From: Ekhidna sp.
GTDB lineage: Bacteria; Bacteroidota; Bacteroidia; Cytophagales; Cyclobacteriaceae
Reading direction: 5' to 3'
Length of the DNA stretch: 5,749 nucleotides
Assembly: GCA_013214445.1 (NCBI GenBank)
Contig: JABSPG010000284.1
Location: 1-5,749, forward strand
Shown here: one piece after another, positions 1 to 5,195 of the stretch
Position numbering within the stretch: the first letter of the stretch is position 1
Layout: every line of letters starts with the position of its first letter
Position numbers and translations under genes: made by a program
Notes under the pieces: model-generated
Database searches by the model: none
Seen by the model: the letters and a program-made list of their open reading frames with translations, nothing else
Told to the model about the DNA's origin: nothing

Positions 1-778
1 CCAATAGATATCCGCCGGGATCTATCGCAACAAAGCCATCATGCGGCCCCCCTTCCTTTGGTTTGTACGTATATTTAATAGGCACTTGCTGTTCTTGTAG
101 ATAACGATACCACTCGGGCAATTGGTCCGTTAAGAAGGCAATCGCTGTTGACTTGGGTTGCCCTTTAGGATGCTTTTTGTTAAATGTATGTAGTTGCAAA
201 ACAGCTCCGGTGCTTACCCTAAACACTCCATCACTGATCTTTTGGAGACCAAGCACTGATCCATAGAAATATTGGGCCTCTTCCAAGTCTTCATAGTACA
301 GATGGGTTATTTGCTGTCCTACACCAAAACTTTCTAACGTTCTGAAATCTGAATTCTTCATCAACAAATCATTGATGCCCTGATTGCTATAACCTAGGAG
401 CCTACCAAATCTCCTTGCCCCTTCAAGAGGACGGATTTTGCTGATATCTGACTTCAGCTGCTGATACTGCTTCAAACGGGGATATTTATAAATGATAACA
501 ACGTCTTTCCCCTCGGTAAATGCTGAAGGCCAGAGACTGGTCACCATAAATGATGATTCTCTGTAAAGTTGTACTCCATAATGCTCCGCGATAGTCTCGT
601 AGTTTTTCCATTGTAGATCCAGGTCGTGGGGAGACATGGGGTCACTCAACGCAATTGGTTTTGCATCATTGGCTACCATTTCGCAGTATAGGCTAAATGG
701 GTCAGCTGAGCTGCTATCGCTAGAAGCGCAACTCTGCAAAAGAGGCAGGATTAGCAGTAGAAGAAAGATTTTTTGCAT
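1..778 (-). CDS. Lipoprotein with C-terminal VOC (glyoxalase-fold) domain, 3' end outside window
   Basis: This reading frame starts with ATG at 778-776 and runs 259 complete codons to the left edge without a stop, so the C-terminus is missing. The N-terminus is a lipoprotein signal: M-Q-K, a leucine-rich core at residues 4-14, and lipobox LQSC with Cys17, followed by a Ser/Asp-rich linker. The mature protein should be lipid-anchored in the cell envelope. Residues about 40-150 are a region I do not recognise, with a notable RRFGRLLGYS stretch at 122-131. Residues about 156-259 look like a VOC domain: ITHLYYEDLEEAQYFYGSVLG at 157-177 has the beta-strand then helix then F/Y-Y-x-x-x-L-G pattern, and DPGGYLL at 253-259 is the typical final strand. 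His159 sits where VOC enzymes often have their first metal ligand. The final Glu ligand, if present, lies outside the window. Reaction and substrate cannot be assigned. Confidence 0.85.
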   Translation of the reverse strand, partial: MQKIFLLLLILPLLQSCASSDSSSADPFSLYCEMVANDAKPIALSDPMSPHDLDLQWKNYETIAEHYGVQLYRESSFMVTSLWPSAFTEGKDVVIIYKYPRLKQYQQLKSDISKIRPLEGARRFGRLLGYSNQGINDLLMKNSDFRTLESFGVGQQITHLYYEDLEEAQYFYGSVLGLQKISDGVFRVSTGAVLQLHTFNKKHPKGQPKSTAIAFLTDQLPEWYRYLQEQQVPIKYTYKPKEGGPHDGFVAIDPGGYLL

Positions 779-782
779 GAAG

Positions 783-790
783 TAAATATA
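783..790 (-). promoter_or_regulatory. Candidate -7 promoter element of the VOC lipoprotein gene
   Basis: On the minus strand the sequence TATATTTA matches 7 of 8 positions of the Bacteroidota -7 consensus TAnnTTTG. It ends four bases (CTTC) before the ATG at 778. No good TTTG -33 element is seen at the usual spacing. If used, transcription would start at or inside the start codon, giving a leaderless or nearly leaderless message. Nearly the same arrangement precedes the hydrolase gene at 5118. Confidence 0.35.
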
Positions 791-792
791 GG

Positions 793-897
793 TCAACAGT
801 AGTCGGGCAGGAAACTCGCCTTTATGAATATAGGATCAGCCTCTAATTCATCAATAATCTGAAACACTACATCTAATCCAGATGGATTTTCTATCAA
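793..897 (-). other. Possible 34-codon ORF or gene remnant upstream of the VOC lipoprotein
   Basis: This minus-strand frame is open from 909 to the TGA at 795-793, and TTG at 897-895 is the only start-like codon. The translation (begins IENPSGLDVV, ends FLPDYC) has a protein-like composition, with an amphipathic stretch such as FQIIDELEADP. It ends 14 bases before the ATG of the lipoprotein gene on the same strand. It could be a small upstream cistron, or the C-terminal remnant of a gene whose front part has been lost next to the plus-strand genes that begin at 946. I do not recognise the family. Chance openness cannot be excluded at this length. Confidence 0.25.
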
Positions 898-945
898 AAA
901 AGAATAATTTTATTCCCACCAACCAACTAATTACCACGAACTACT

Positions 946-1497
946 ATGCAGGTACGCGGATCTGTCATCACCAACATCGACTCTTACGTCAAAGACATTC
1001 ATTCAGATAAGTACGAAAAATGGGTAGCTGCTCTTTCTGATTCCACAAAAGAAATGATGAAACGGCCTAAAAGCTCGACATGGTACCCTATTGAAGACGG
1101 GATTTTAGAACCCACAAGAATTATGTGTGACATGTTCTACTCGTCTGCCAAGGAAGGAGCATGGAAGTCTGGGAGGTACAGTGCTGAAATGGGTCTCACC
1201 GGCATCTACAAGGTGTTTGTGGTTGTTAGCACGCCGACTTTTCTGATACGGAGAGCCTCTAGAATTTTGGCCACCTTCTATGATCCCACCGAAGTAAACG
1301 TTGCGGAGAGTTCAGACAAATCCATGTTGGTTCATTTCACGAAGCTTCCTACCAAGAGCGAGCACCTGGAATTCAGGATTCTGGGGTGGATGGAAAAGGC
1401 TCTTGAAATATGTGGGTGCAAAGACTTATCCGTTACAGCAGAAAAATCCATTGCAAAAGGAGATGTGCTCCTGGAGGTGGCTATATCCTGGAGGTAG
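946..1497 (+). CDS. Unknown soluble protein, resembles V4R/HNOB/DUF2378 sensor-like fold
   Basis: The 183-residue protein has no signal peptide or membrane segment and should be cytoplasmic. The overall pattern recalls the V4R/heme-NO-binding/DUF2378 group: RGSVITNIDSYV at residues 4-15, a helical middle with GRYSAEMGLTGIYKVF at 76-91, and a C-terminal half with an YDPTEV strand at 112-117. After these come GWMEKALEICGCKDLSV at 147-163 and a closing strand ending AISWR. This is pattern recognition only. I see no H-NOX YxSxR motif and no obvious haem His, so haem binding is not supported. Its role may be ligand or small-molecule sensing, but this is inference. ATG at 946 is the first in-frame start and lacks a Shine-Dalgarno, as usual in Bacteroidota. 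The membrane protein gene at 1539 follows after 41 bases and is probably in the same transcript. Confidence 0.75.
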   Translation: MQVRGSVITNIDSYVKDIHSDKYEKWVAALSDSTKEMMKRPKSSTWYPIEDGILEPTRIMCDMFYSSAKEGAWKSGRYSAEMGLTGIYKVFVVVSTPTFLIRRASRILATFYDPTEVNVAESSDKSMLVHFTKLPTKSEHLEFRILGWMEKALEICGCKDLSVTAEKSIAKGDVLLEVAISWR

Positions 1498-1503
1498 ACT
1501 TTC

Positions 1504-1523
1504 GGAAACTTTTTTATGTTTCC
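1504..1523. repeat. Inverted repeat in the 946/1539 intercistronic gap
   Basis: GGAAAC at 1504-1509 pairs perfectly with GTTTCC at 1518-1523 around an 8-base T-rich loop. The T-run is in the loop and not after the stem, so this is not a normal terminator. It might form a small intercistronic RNA hairpin just upstream of the start at 1539, or be chance. Confidence 0.3.
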
Positions 1524-1538
1524 AAGCATCCTGAGAAA

Positions 1539-1970
1539 ATGAAACATCAAAAATCACTCAATGGGTTGTCACATTGGCTCTGGTTCTTCATTCTGCTAAC
1601 CATTTATTCATGCTACGATTACTTCGAACATATAACTAGAGAAGACAGCATATTTTCACAGGAGCCTGGAAAGTGGCTACTATTCACGTTATTTTCTCAT
1701 GTTACGCTTTTGACCATTAGCTACGGTACTTCACAGCTACTTGGTCGTTGGAAAATACTCCCCGAACTGGTATGTTCCATGGTGGGAGTGGCTCTGGCAT
1801 GCATAGCACATCTGTCTTTTTTTGGTCCCCTTTGGGATAAACTGTTTTGGTTTGACGAACTGTATTTCAACAGCATCGCCCTCCCTGCAGGAGTAGCAGT
1901 TTTACTTTACCTTATATATAGAGGGCTGTTTTACTTAATCGCGCGCCTTCTCAAAAGAAGGAGCAGGTAA
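1539..1970 (+). CDS. Hypothetical four-helix membrane protein
   Basis: The protein has 143 residues from ATG at 1539. The frame is open further upstream to an ATG at 1410, but that start would overlap the previous gene by 88 bases and add a charged, non-membrane stretch, so 1539 is preferred. Four hydrophobic segments are visible at about residues 12-28, 46-67, 74-95 and 111-136. The tail ends in a basic cluster (RLLKRRSR), which suggests a cytoplasmic C-terminus and therefore a cytoplasmic N-terminus. No catalytic or transport motif is evident and I do not recognise the family. Polar residues in the loops (DYFEHITRED after helix 1, FDELYF before helix 4) are mostly acidic and would face the periplasm. 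It is probably co-transcribed with the gene at 946. Confidence 0.7.
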   Translation: MKHQKSLNGLSHWLWFFILLTIYSCYDYFEHITREDSIFSQEPGKWLLFTLFSHVTLLTISYGTSQLLGRWKILPELVCSMVGVALACIAHLSFFGPLWDKLFWFDELYFNSIALPAGVAVLLYLIYRGLFYLIARLLKRRSR

Positions 1971-1986
1971 CCTTTTTGGCACAATT

Positions 1987-2001
1987 TCTGTTAATAACAG
2001 A
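1987..2001. repeat. Perfect 7+1+7 palindrome, possible operator
   Basis: TCTGTTA-A-TAACAGA is a perfect inverted repeat with a single central base. It lies in the 50-base gap between the membrane protein stop at 1970 and the TTG start at 2021. The one-base spacer makes a stable RNA hairpin unlikely, so a protein-binding site is the more natural reading. No bound regulator is known from the window. Confidence 0.3.
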
Positions 2002-2020
2002 GAACAAAAAGTGTTGAATA

Positions 2021-2326
2021 TTGATCTTTAAAATCCTTTCCAAAGTAGCACAGAGCATTATCATAATTGCGATGATTTGTGCTGGAAGCTTCGTGGTAGT
2101 GGAAGAGAGTTCAGAGAAAACTGAAAAAACCGAAAGGTCAGAAGAAGCACTGCATCACATTCAAGCATCTAAGGCTTTTGTAAATCGCCTGATTAAGCAA
2201 AAAGAGACTTCCCAAACAAATAGAGGCTTTTTTAAGGATAACATAAATGAACCTTACTTGACTGCTGAATGCAATTTCAACATTACATTCATCTACACCA
2301 CAAGTTTCTTAGACCATCGTATTTAG
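2021..2326 (+). CDS. Small hypothetical protein with one N-terminal membrane segment
   Basis: The reading frame of 101 codons begins with TTG at 2021, with an in-frame stop two codons upstream. The only early ATG is codon 18 (2072), which would cut through the hydrophobic segment, so TTG is preferred. The N-terminus has Lys4 and Lys8 followed by a hydrophobic stretch at about residues 9-28 (QSIIIIAMICAGSFVVV). A highly charged Glu/Lys/Ser/Thr region at 29-45 comes next, then a region without recognisable motifs. This layout suggests a membrane anchor or an uncleaved signal with a small periplasmic tail. There is no terminator between it and the genes on either side. No family is recognised, and it may be lineage-specific or a degraded gene. 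Confidence 0.45.
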   Translation: MIFKILSKVAQSIIIIAMICAGSFVVVEESSEKTEKTERSEEALHHIQASKAFVNRLIKQKETSQTNRGFFKDNINEPYLTAECNFNITFIYTTSFLDHRI

Positions 2327-2387
2327 AGACACAGACACCTTCACCGAACCTATATAAGTGTTGTCAAAATTCTAAATACATACAATA

Positions 2388-3182
2388 ATGAAATTTTATA
2401 AAAGTCTATTATCAGCTTTAACAATCGTGCTATTTCTCAGCTCCTGTGCCGTTGTTCGCCAAGGAGAGGTGGGAGTAAAAAGAAAACTAGGAAAGCTGTC
2501 CCCTCAAACACTCGAACCGGGTGCTCGCGTGTTTAATCCATTGACCACCACAATTATCAAAGTGCCAGTCCGCACAGTAAATGTGGAAATCAATAGCAAC
2601 CTCCCATCAAAGGAAGGCCTAAATGTCCAGTCGGTTATTTCGATCTTGTACCATATCAAAAAAGCAAATGCTTCTAGCATCGTGGAAAATATTGGAACAA
2701 ACTATGAAGATGTAGTGATCAAAAGTGTGTTTAGATCCGCTTCAGCTGACGTTTGCTCCCGCTTTTTTGCAAAAGACATGCATACCGTCAAACGAGCGCA
2801 AATCGAGGATGAGATAAAAACAAGAATGCAAAATCTACTCGCCGATAGAGGTTTTGAAATTGAGGCTGTGCTACTGAAGAACATCCAGCTTCCTCCAGGT
2901 CTATACATGGCTGTGGAAAATAAACTGGAGGCCGAGCAAGAAGCCCAACGAATGGAATTTGTTTTGCAGAGAGAAAAACTGGAGGCACAGAGAAGGAAAC
3001 TAGAGGCTGAAGGAATTCGAGATGCTCAAAAAATTCTGCAAGAAGGAATCAGTCCGCAGATCATTCAGTGGCAAAGTATTGAAGCCTTCAAAGAATTGGC
3101 CACTTCACCTGGGTCTAAGATCATTATCACGGATGGAAATGCTCCATTCTTGATCGACCCAAGTTCCGTAGACGGCAATTGA
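2388..3182 (+). CDS. Prohibitin-family (SPFH/Band 7) lipoprotein
   Basis: The 264-residue protein belongs to the SPFH/Band 7/prohibitin superfamily, whose members form ring or cage oligomers that organise membranes and regulate membrane proteases. It starts with a lipoprotein signal: M-K, hydrophobic core 6-17, and lipobox LSSC with Cys20. The SPFH domain follows at about 21-170. GEVGVKRKLGKLSP at 26-39, EPGARVFNPL at 43-52, VQSVISILYHI at 80-90 and LLKNIQLPPGL at 162-172 all fit the prohibitin pattern. Residues about 173-218 are rich in Glu/Lys/Arg/Gln heptads (KLEAEQEAQRMEF onward) and form the usual coiled coil. The C-terminal block SKIIITDGNAPFLI at 243-256 is typical of bacterial prohibitins. 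The lipobox implies anchoring by lipid on the periplasmic side and not by a transmembrane helix. The gene is closed by a strong terminator at 3193-3220. The family is clear, but the partner is unknown. Confidence 0.93.
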   Translation: MKFYKSLLSALTIVLFLSSCAVVRQGEVGVKRKLGKLSPQTLEPGARVFNPLTTTIIKVPVRTVNVEINSNLPSKEGLNVQSVISILYHIKKANASSIVENIGTNYEDVVIKSVFRSASADVCSRFFAKDMHTVKRAQIEDEIKTRMQNLLADRGFEIEAVLLKNIQLPPGLYMAVENKLEAEQEAQRMEFVLQREKLEAQRRKLEAEGIRDAQKILQEGISPQIIQWQSIEAFKELATSPGSKIIITDGNAPFLIDPSSVDGN

Positions 3183-3192
3183 TCATTCATCT

Positions 3193-3220
3193 AAAACCCG
3201 GGCTAGTCCCGGGTTTTTTT
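3193..3220 (+). terminator. Rho-independent terminator after the prohibitin gene
   Basis: AAAACCCGGG at 3193-3202 and CCCGGGTTTT at 3208-3217 form a 10-bp stem with a CTAGT loop, and the T-run continues to 3220. It begins 11 bases after the stop codon. The A-run on the left arm would also give a short U-tract on the opposite strand. Confidence 0.92.
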
Positions 3221-3231
3221 GAAAGTAACTG

Positions 3232-3261
3232 TTTGCTGATTAGTGCTATTTCCTAGTTTAA
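3232..3261 (+). promoter_or_regulatory. Candidate Bacteroidota promoter for the STAS-like gene
   Basis: TTTG at 3232-3235 matches the -33 element. TAGTTTAA at 3254-3261 is a partial match to TAnnTTTG, at a spacing of 18 bases, which is within the usual range. It lies just after the terminator at 3193-3220 and just before the ATG at 3275, where a promoter is expected. Confidence 0.35.
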
Positions 3262-3274
3262 AGCAAAAAATCCA

Positions 3275-3665
3275 ATGGAAGTACACAAAGATTTCAGTTT
3301 TCTGGAAATATCATGGAACAATCAAAGTCAAGCAGTGGAAATGTCTTGGAAGAGATTCGCAAAAAGTGAAGACTTTCGAGCCGGACTAAATGAAGGGCTA
3401 AGTCTACTTGAACAAAAAAAATCTCAAAACTGGCTAGCTGACTTACGAGAGCTTGGCGTGGTAAAATAAGGAAGATGAGAATTGGGCAGATACAGATTGG
3501 TTTCCAAGAGCTTTTGCAGGCGGTATTCGCAAAATGGCAATCATTATGCCTTCCAACGCACTAAGCAAAATGTCGGTACGGAACAACATCTTCAAAATAG
3601 AACATAGCCAAATAGAAACTTCGTACTTCGATAATCTAGAAGAAGCAAGAAAATGGTTTAAGTAA
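3275..3665 (+). pseudogene. STAS/SEC14-like small protein gene split by a one-base frameshift
   Basis: From ATG at 3275 the frame encodes 64 residues (FSFLEISWNN near the start, WLADLRELGVVK at the end) and stops at TAA 3467-3469. The protein continues immediately in the next frame from about 3468 to TAA at 3663-3665. That part contains EDENWADTDWFPRA, a MAIIMPSNALSKMSV strand/helix block and the ending FDNLEEARKWFK. Dropping the T at 3467 fuses both parts into one protein of about 129 residues with VVKKEDENW across the join. This is the layout I know for small Bacteroidota STAS/SEC14-domain proteins of about 125-135 residues, whose biochemical role is not established. The second part has no start codon near its front, so it is not an independent gene. 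The cause may be a real mutation, a sequencing error or, less likely, programmed +1 frameshifting at AAA-TAA-G. The gene stands alone between two terminators. Confidence 0.8.
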
Positions 3666-3669
3666 AAAA

Positions 3670-3701
3670 GCGATCTCCTGATCATGGGAGATTGTGTTTT
3701 T
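3670..3701. terminator. Bidirectional Rho-independent terminator between convergent genes
   Basis: CGATCTCC at 3671-3678 pairs with GGAGATTG at 3687-3694 (8 bp with one G-U wobble) around an 8-base loop. T-rich sequence follows at 3697-3701. On the minus strand the same stem is followed by six T's. It sits between the STAS-like gene ending at 3665 and the acyltransferase gene ending at 3741 from the other side, so it can serve both. Confidence 0.8.
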
Positions 3702-3715
3702 ATTGAATTTCAAAG

Positions 3716-3729
3716 GACAAGTGACAAGT
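3716..3729. repeat. Two tandem copies of GACAAGT
   Basis: GACAAGT at 3716-3722 is repeated exactly at 3723-3729 in the short gap between the bidirectional terminator and the acyltransferase stop codon. It has no assigned role. Such short tandem units can mark a slippage site or the edge of a dispersed intergenic repeat. Confidence 0.4.
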
Positions 3730-3740
3730 TACCGTGTCCG

Positions 3741-4361
3741 CTAACCTCTCACCTGCTCTTTTAGAGCCTTTGCGTGAAAAGACGAGACTTTCGCCTCAAG
3801 CTCCTCCGCACTTAATTCTCCCGGTGTTCCACAATCCAGCAAATGCAGGTGAACCGTAGGTTTAAAGCTCTCTAAGTATTCCAGGACAGATGCGCAATAA
3901 ATGATTTGACAGGGTGTATCTATCTGATCAATCACATGAAATACTCCTTTTTCAAAATCAATCTCCGATACATGCATACTCTGTAGTCTTCCTTGGGGGA
4001 ACAAGAGTACGAGATTCTTTGGATGCTTAAGCAGATCTGCAGTGTAGGAAAGTGATTTCAGCGCTTCTCTAGATTGTTTCTTTATTGAGAAAGCTCCTTT
4101 ATATCTGAAGATGGAGTGCTTTGCGAGTTGATCTTCCTGAACCATTACGTAGAAATGCTTATGAAAGTACTCATAGCACAAATAACTACCCCAAAACCCA
4201 TCCCACCAGGATATATGATTTTGTAGCAAGAGAATGGAATGATTCGGCTTGAGATCCACTCCATGAATTTGGATCCTTTTAAACTTCCTAGGTAAAATCC
4301 ATTTCGATTCAACAAAATGAAAAACAGCTTTCGTCCATTCCCAACTAGTTGGCTTAATCAT
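3741..4361 (-). CDS. PlsC-like lysophospholipid/glycerol acyltransferase family protein
   Basis: The 206-residue protein has the signature of the PlsC/LPLAT acyltransferase family, which moves acyl groups to a lysophospholipid or related acceptor at the inner membrane. Motif I is NHISWWD (NHx4D, catalytic His49 and Asp54). Motif II is probably the FRYKGAFSIKKQS region at about 85-97. Motif III is FPQGR at 121-125, where most PlsC proteins have FPEG. I chose ATG at 4361, which overlaps the hydrolase stop by 8 bases (ATGATTAA). An upstream in-frame ATG at 4388 would add nine residues and make the overlap 35 bases. About 205-215 residues is short for the family (often 230-260) but includes all motifs, and there is no long N-terminal membrane helix. 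It is the last gene of the minus-strand group, with the terminator at 3670-3701 behind it. The acceptor is unknown, and roles in phospholipid, aminolipid or pigment acylation are all possible. Confidence 0.88.
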   Translation of the reverse strand: MIKPTSWEWTKAVFHFVESKWILPRKFKRIQIHGVDLKPNHSILLLQNHISWWDGFWGSYLCYEYFHKHFYVMVQEDQLAKHSIFRYKGAFSIKKQSREALKSLSYTADLLKHPKNLVLLFPQGRLQSMHVSEIDFEKGVFHVIDQIDTPCQIIYCASVLEYLESFKPTVHLHLLDCGTPGELSAEELEAKVSSFHAKALKEQVRG

Positions 4362-5118
4362 AGAGGTGAGATAAAAGTAAGCAATCAAGCTTTTCAGTTA
4401 GCAACCAATGCCCATCATCCACCTCTAAAACACGGATTGCATCCGAAAACTCAGAAGGCCTAGTCCCGCTTAAGGAAAAAATCGCATCTTGATTCCCAAA
4501 GACTAACTGAACTTGACCGGAAACGGAATCTAGGACATCTAAAATAACTGCTCTATCAAATGTTAAATCGCTCAACAAAAGAAAGGTCTTTCGCAAATGC
4601 TGTCGTTTTTTGCTACTATCTAATTCACTTTCCAAAATACCATAATCGTCCTTAGAAATTATCTTCAACCGAAATGCAGTTCTTATCATCATTGAGGGAA
4701 GCGTTGTGTTTTCAATGACTCTAAAAAGGCCCTTTCCCAAACCAGACTCCAAAAACGAAATCCCCCAGTGACTTGTCAGTCCGTAAGGTGCAAATAAATA
4801 GACTGATTCGATCTGCGTTTTAAAGTGCGATAGCAAAGCCAGCACTACTTTGGAACCAATAGAATACCCCGCAAATGAAAACTTTGGCAATTGCTGCTCC
4901 TTGACTATTTCCTTAATGGTATGAACGACTGCATCAAACCATCCATTATGATCAGAAAGTCCTCCCCTATGGTAAGGAAAGTGAAAACCTACCACTTTGT
5001 ATTTCGCGCAAACGGAATTTGCAAGGACTTGAAACTGCTGCCCATCCATACCGTACCCATGAAAAGCAAACAGAACGGATGTACCCTTACCATAGCTCAC
5101 ATGAGGTGCAGTAGACAT
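4354..5118 (-). CDS. Alpha/beta hydrolase
   Basis: The 254-residue protein is a classic alpha/beta hydrolase without signal peptide, so probably cytoplasmic. In order: strand and oxyanion motif FAFHGYGMDG at 17-26, nucleophile elbow FAGYSIGSKV at 82-91 (GxSxG, Ser86), and strand YLFAPYG at 107-113. A helical cap follows at about 114-190, then acid strand VQLVFGNQDAIF at 203-214 (Asp211) and VDDGHWLL at 233-240 (His237). The Ser-Asp-His triad is therefore complete. The family includes esterases, lipases and C-C hydrolases, and the sequence alone does not set the substrate. The stop codon overlaps the probable start of the acyltransferase by 8 bases, so the two are likely translationally coupled. 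One idea is that one releases and the other attaches acyl groups. A consensus -7 element lies directly before the ATG, and mazG ends 77 bases upstream with no terminator between. Confidence 0.9.
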   Translation of the reverse strand: MSTAPHVSYGKGTSVLFAFHGYGMDGQQFQVLANSVCAKYKVVGFHFPYHRGGLSDHNGWFDAVVHTIKEIVKEQQLPKFSFAGYSIGSKVVLALLSHFKTQIESVYLFAPYGLTSHWGISFLESGLGKGLFRVIENTTLPSMMIRTAFRLKIISKDDYGILESELDSSKKRQHLRKTFLLLSDLTFDRAVILDVLDSVSGQVQLVFGNQDAIFSLSGTRPSEFSDAIRVLEVDDGHWLLTEKLDCLLLSHLYD

Positions 5119-5122
5119 AAAG

Positions 5123-5130
5123 CAAATGTA
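5123..5130 (-). promoter_or_regulatory. Consensus -7 promoter element (TACATTTG) of the hydrolase/acyltransferase pair
   Basis: On the minus strand TACATTTG is an exact match to the Bacteroidota -7 consensus TAnnTTTG. It is followed by CTTT and then the ATG at 5118. I see no clear TTTG -33 element at the usual spacing, which lowers confidence. If active it gives an almost leaderless transcript. It would let the pair be transcribed separately from mazG. Confidence 0.45.
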
Positions 5131-5195
5131 GGCGATTCGCTATGGTGAGTCATCGCTATTATCTTTTGCCCCGCAAGAACCTAGGGACATTTTTT

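Noticed and set aside
946..1497. Haem-based NO/O2 sensor (H-NOX) call for the 183-residue protein
   Set aside because: There is no YxSxR motif and no convincing proximal His, so only a loose fold-level resemblance is kept.
1410..1538. N-terminal extension of the four-helix membrane protein back to the ATG at 1410
   Set aside because: It overlaps the previous gene by 88 bases in another frame, and the added sequence is basic and looks like out-of-frame coding. The ATG at 1539 directly before the first helix is a better start.
1946..1961. CCTTCT-CAAA-AGAAGG hairpin at the end of the membrane protein gene as a terminator
   Set aside because: It lies inside the coding sequence, and the nearest T-run is about 12 bases further on, so it does not fit an intrinsic terminator.
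2361..2386. TTGTCA and TACAAT as a sigma-70-style promoter before the prohibitin gene
   Set aside because: The spacing is only 14 bases, the -10 box would end one base before the ATG, and Bacteroidota use a different consensus.
4891..5148. Plus-strand open frame of 85 codons opposite the hydrolase gene
   Set aside because: It is antisense to a gene with a complete catalytic triad and has no recognisable features, so it is a shadow frame. The same holds for the minus-strand frames opposite the prohibitin and STAS-like genes.
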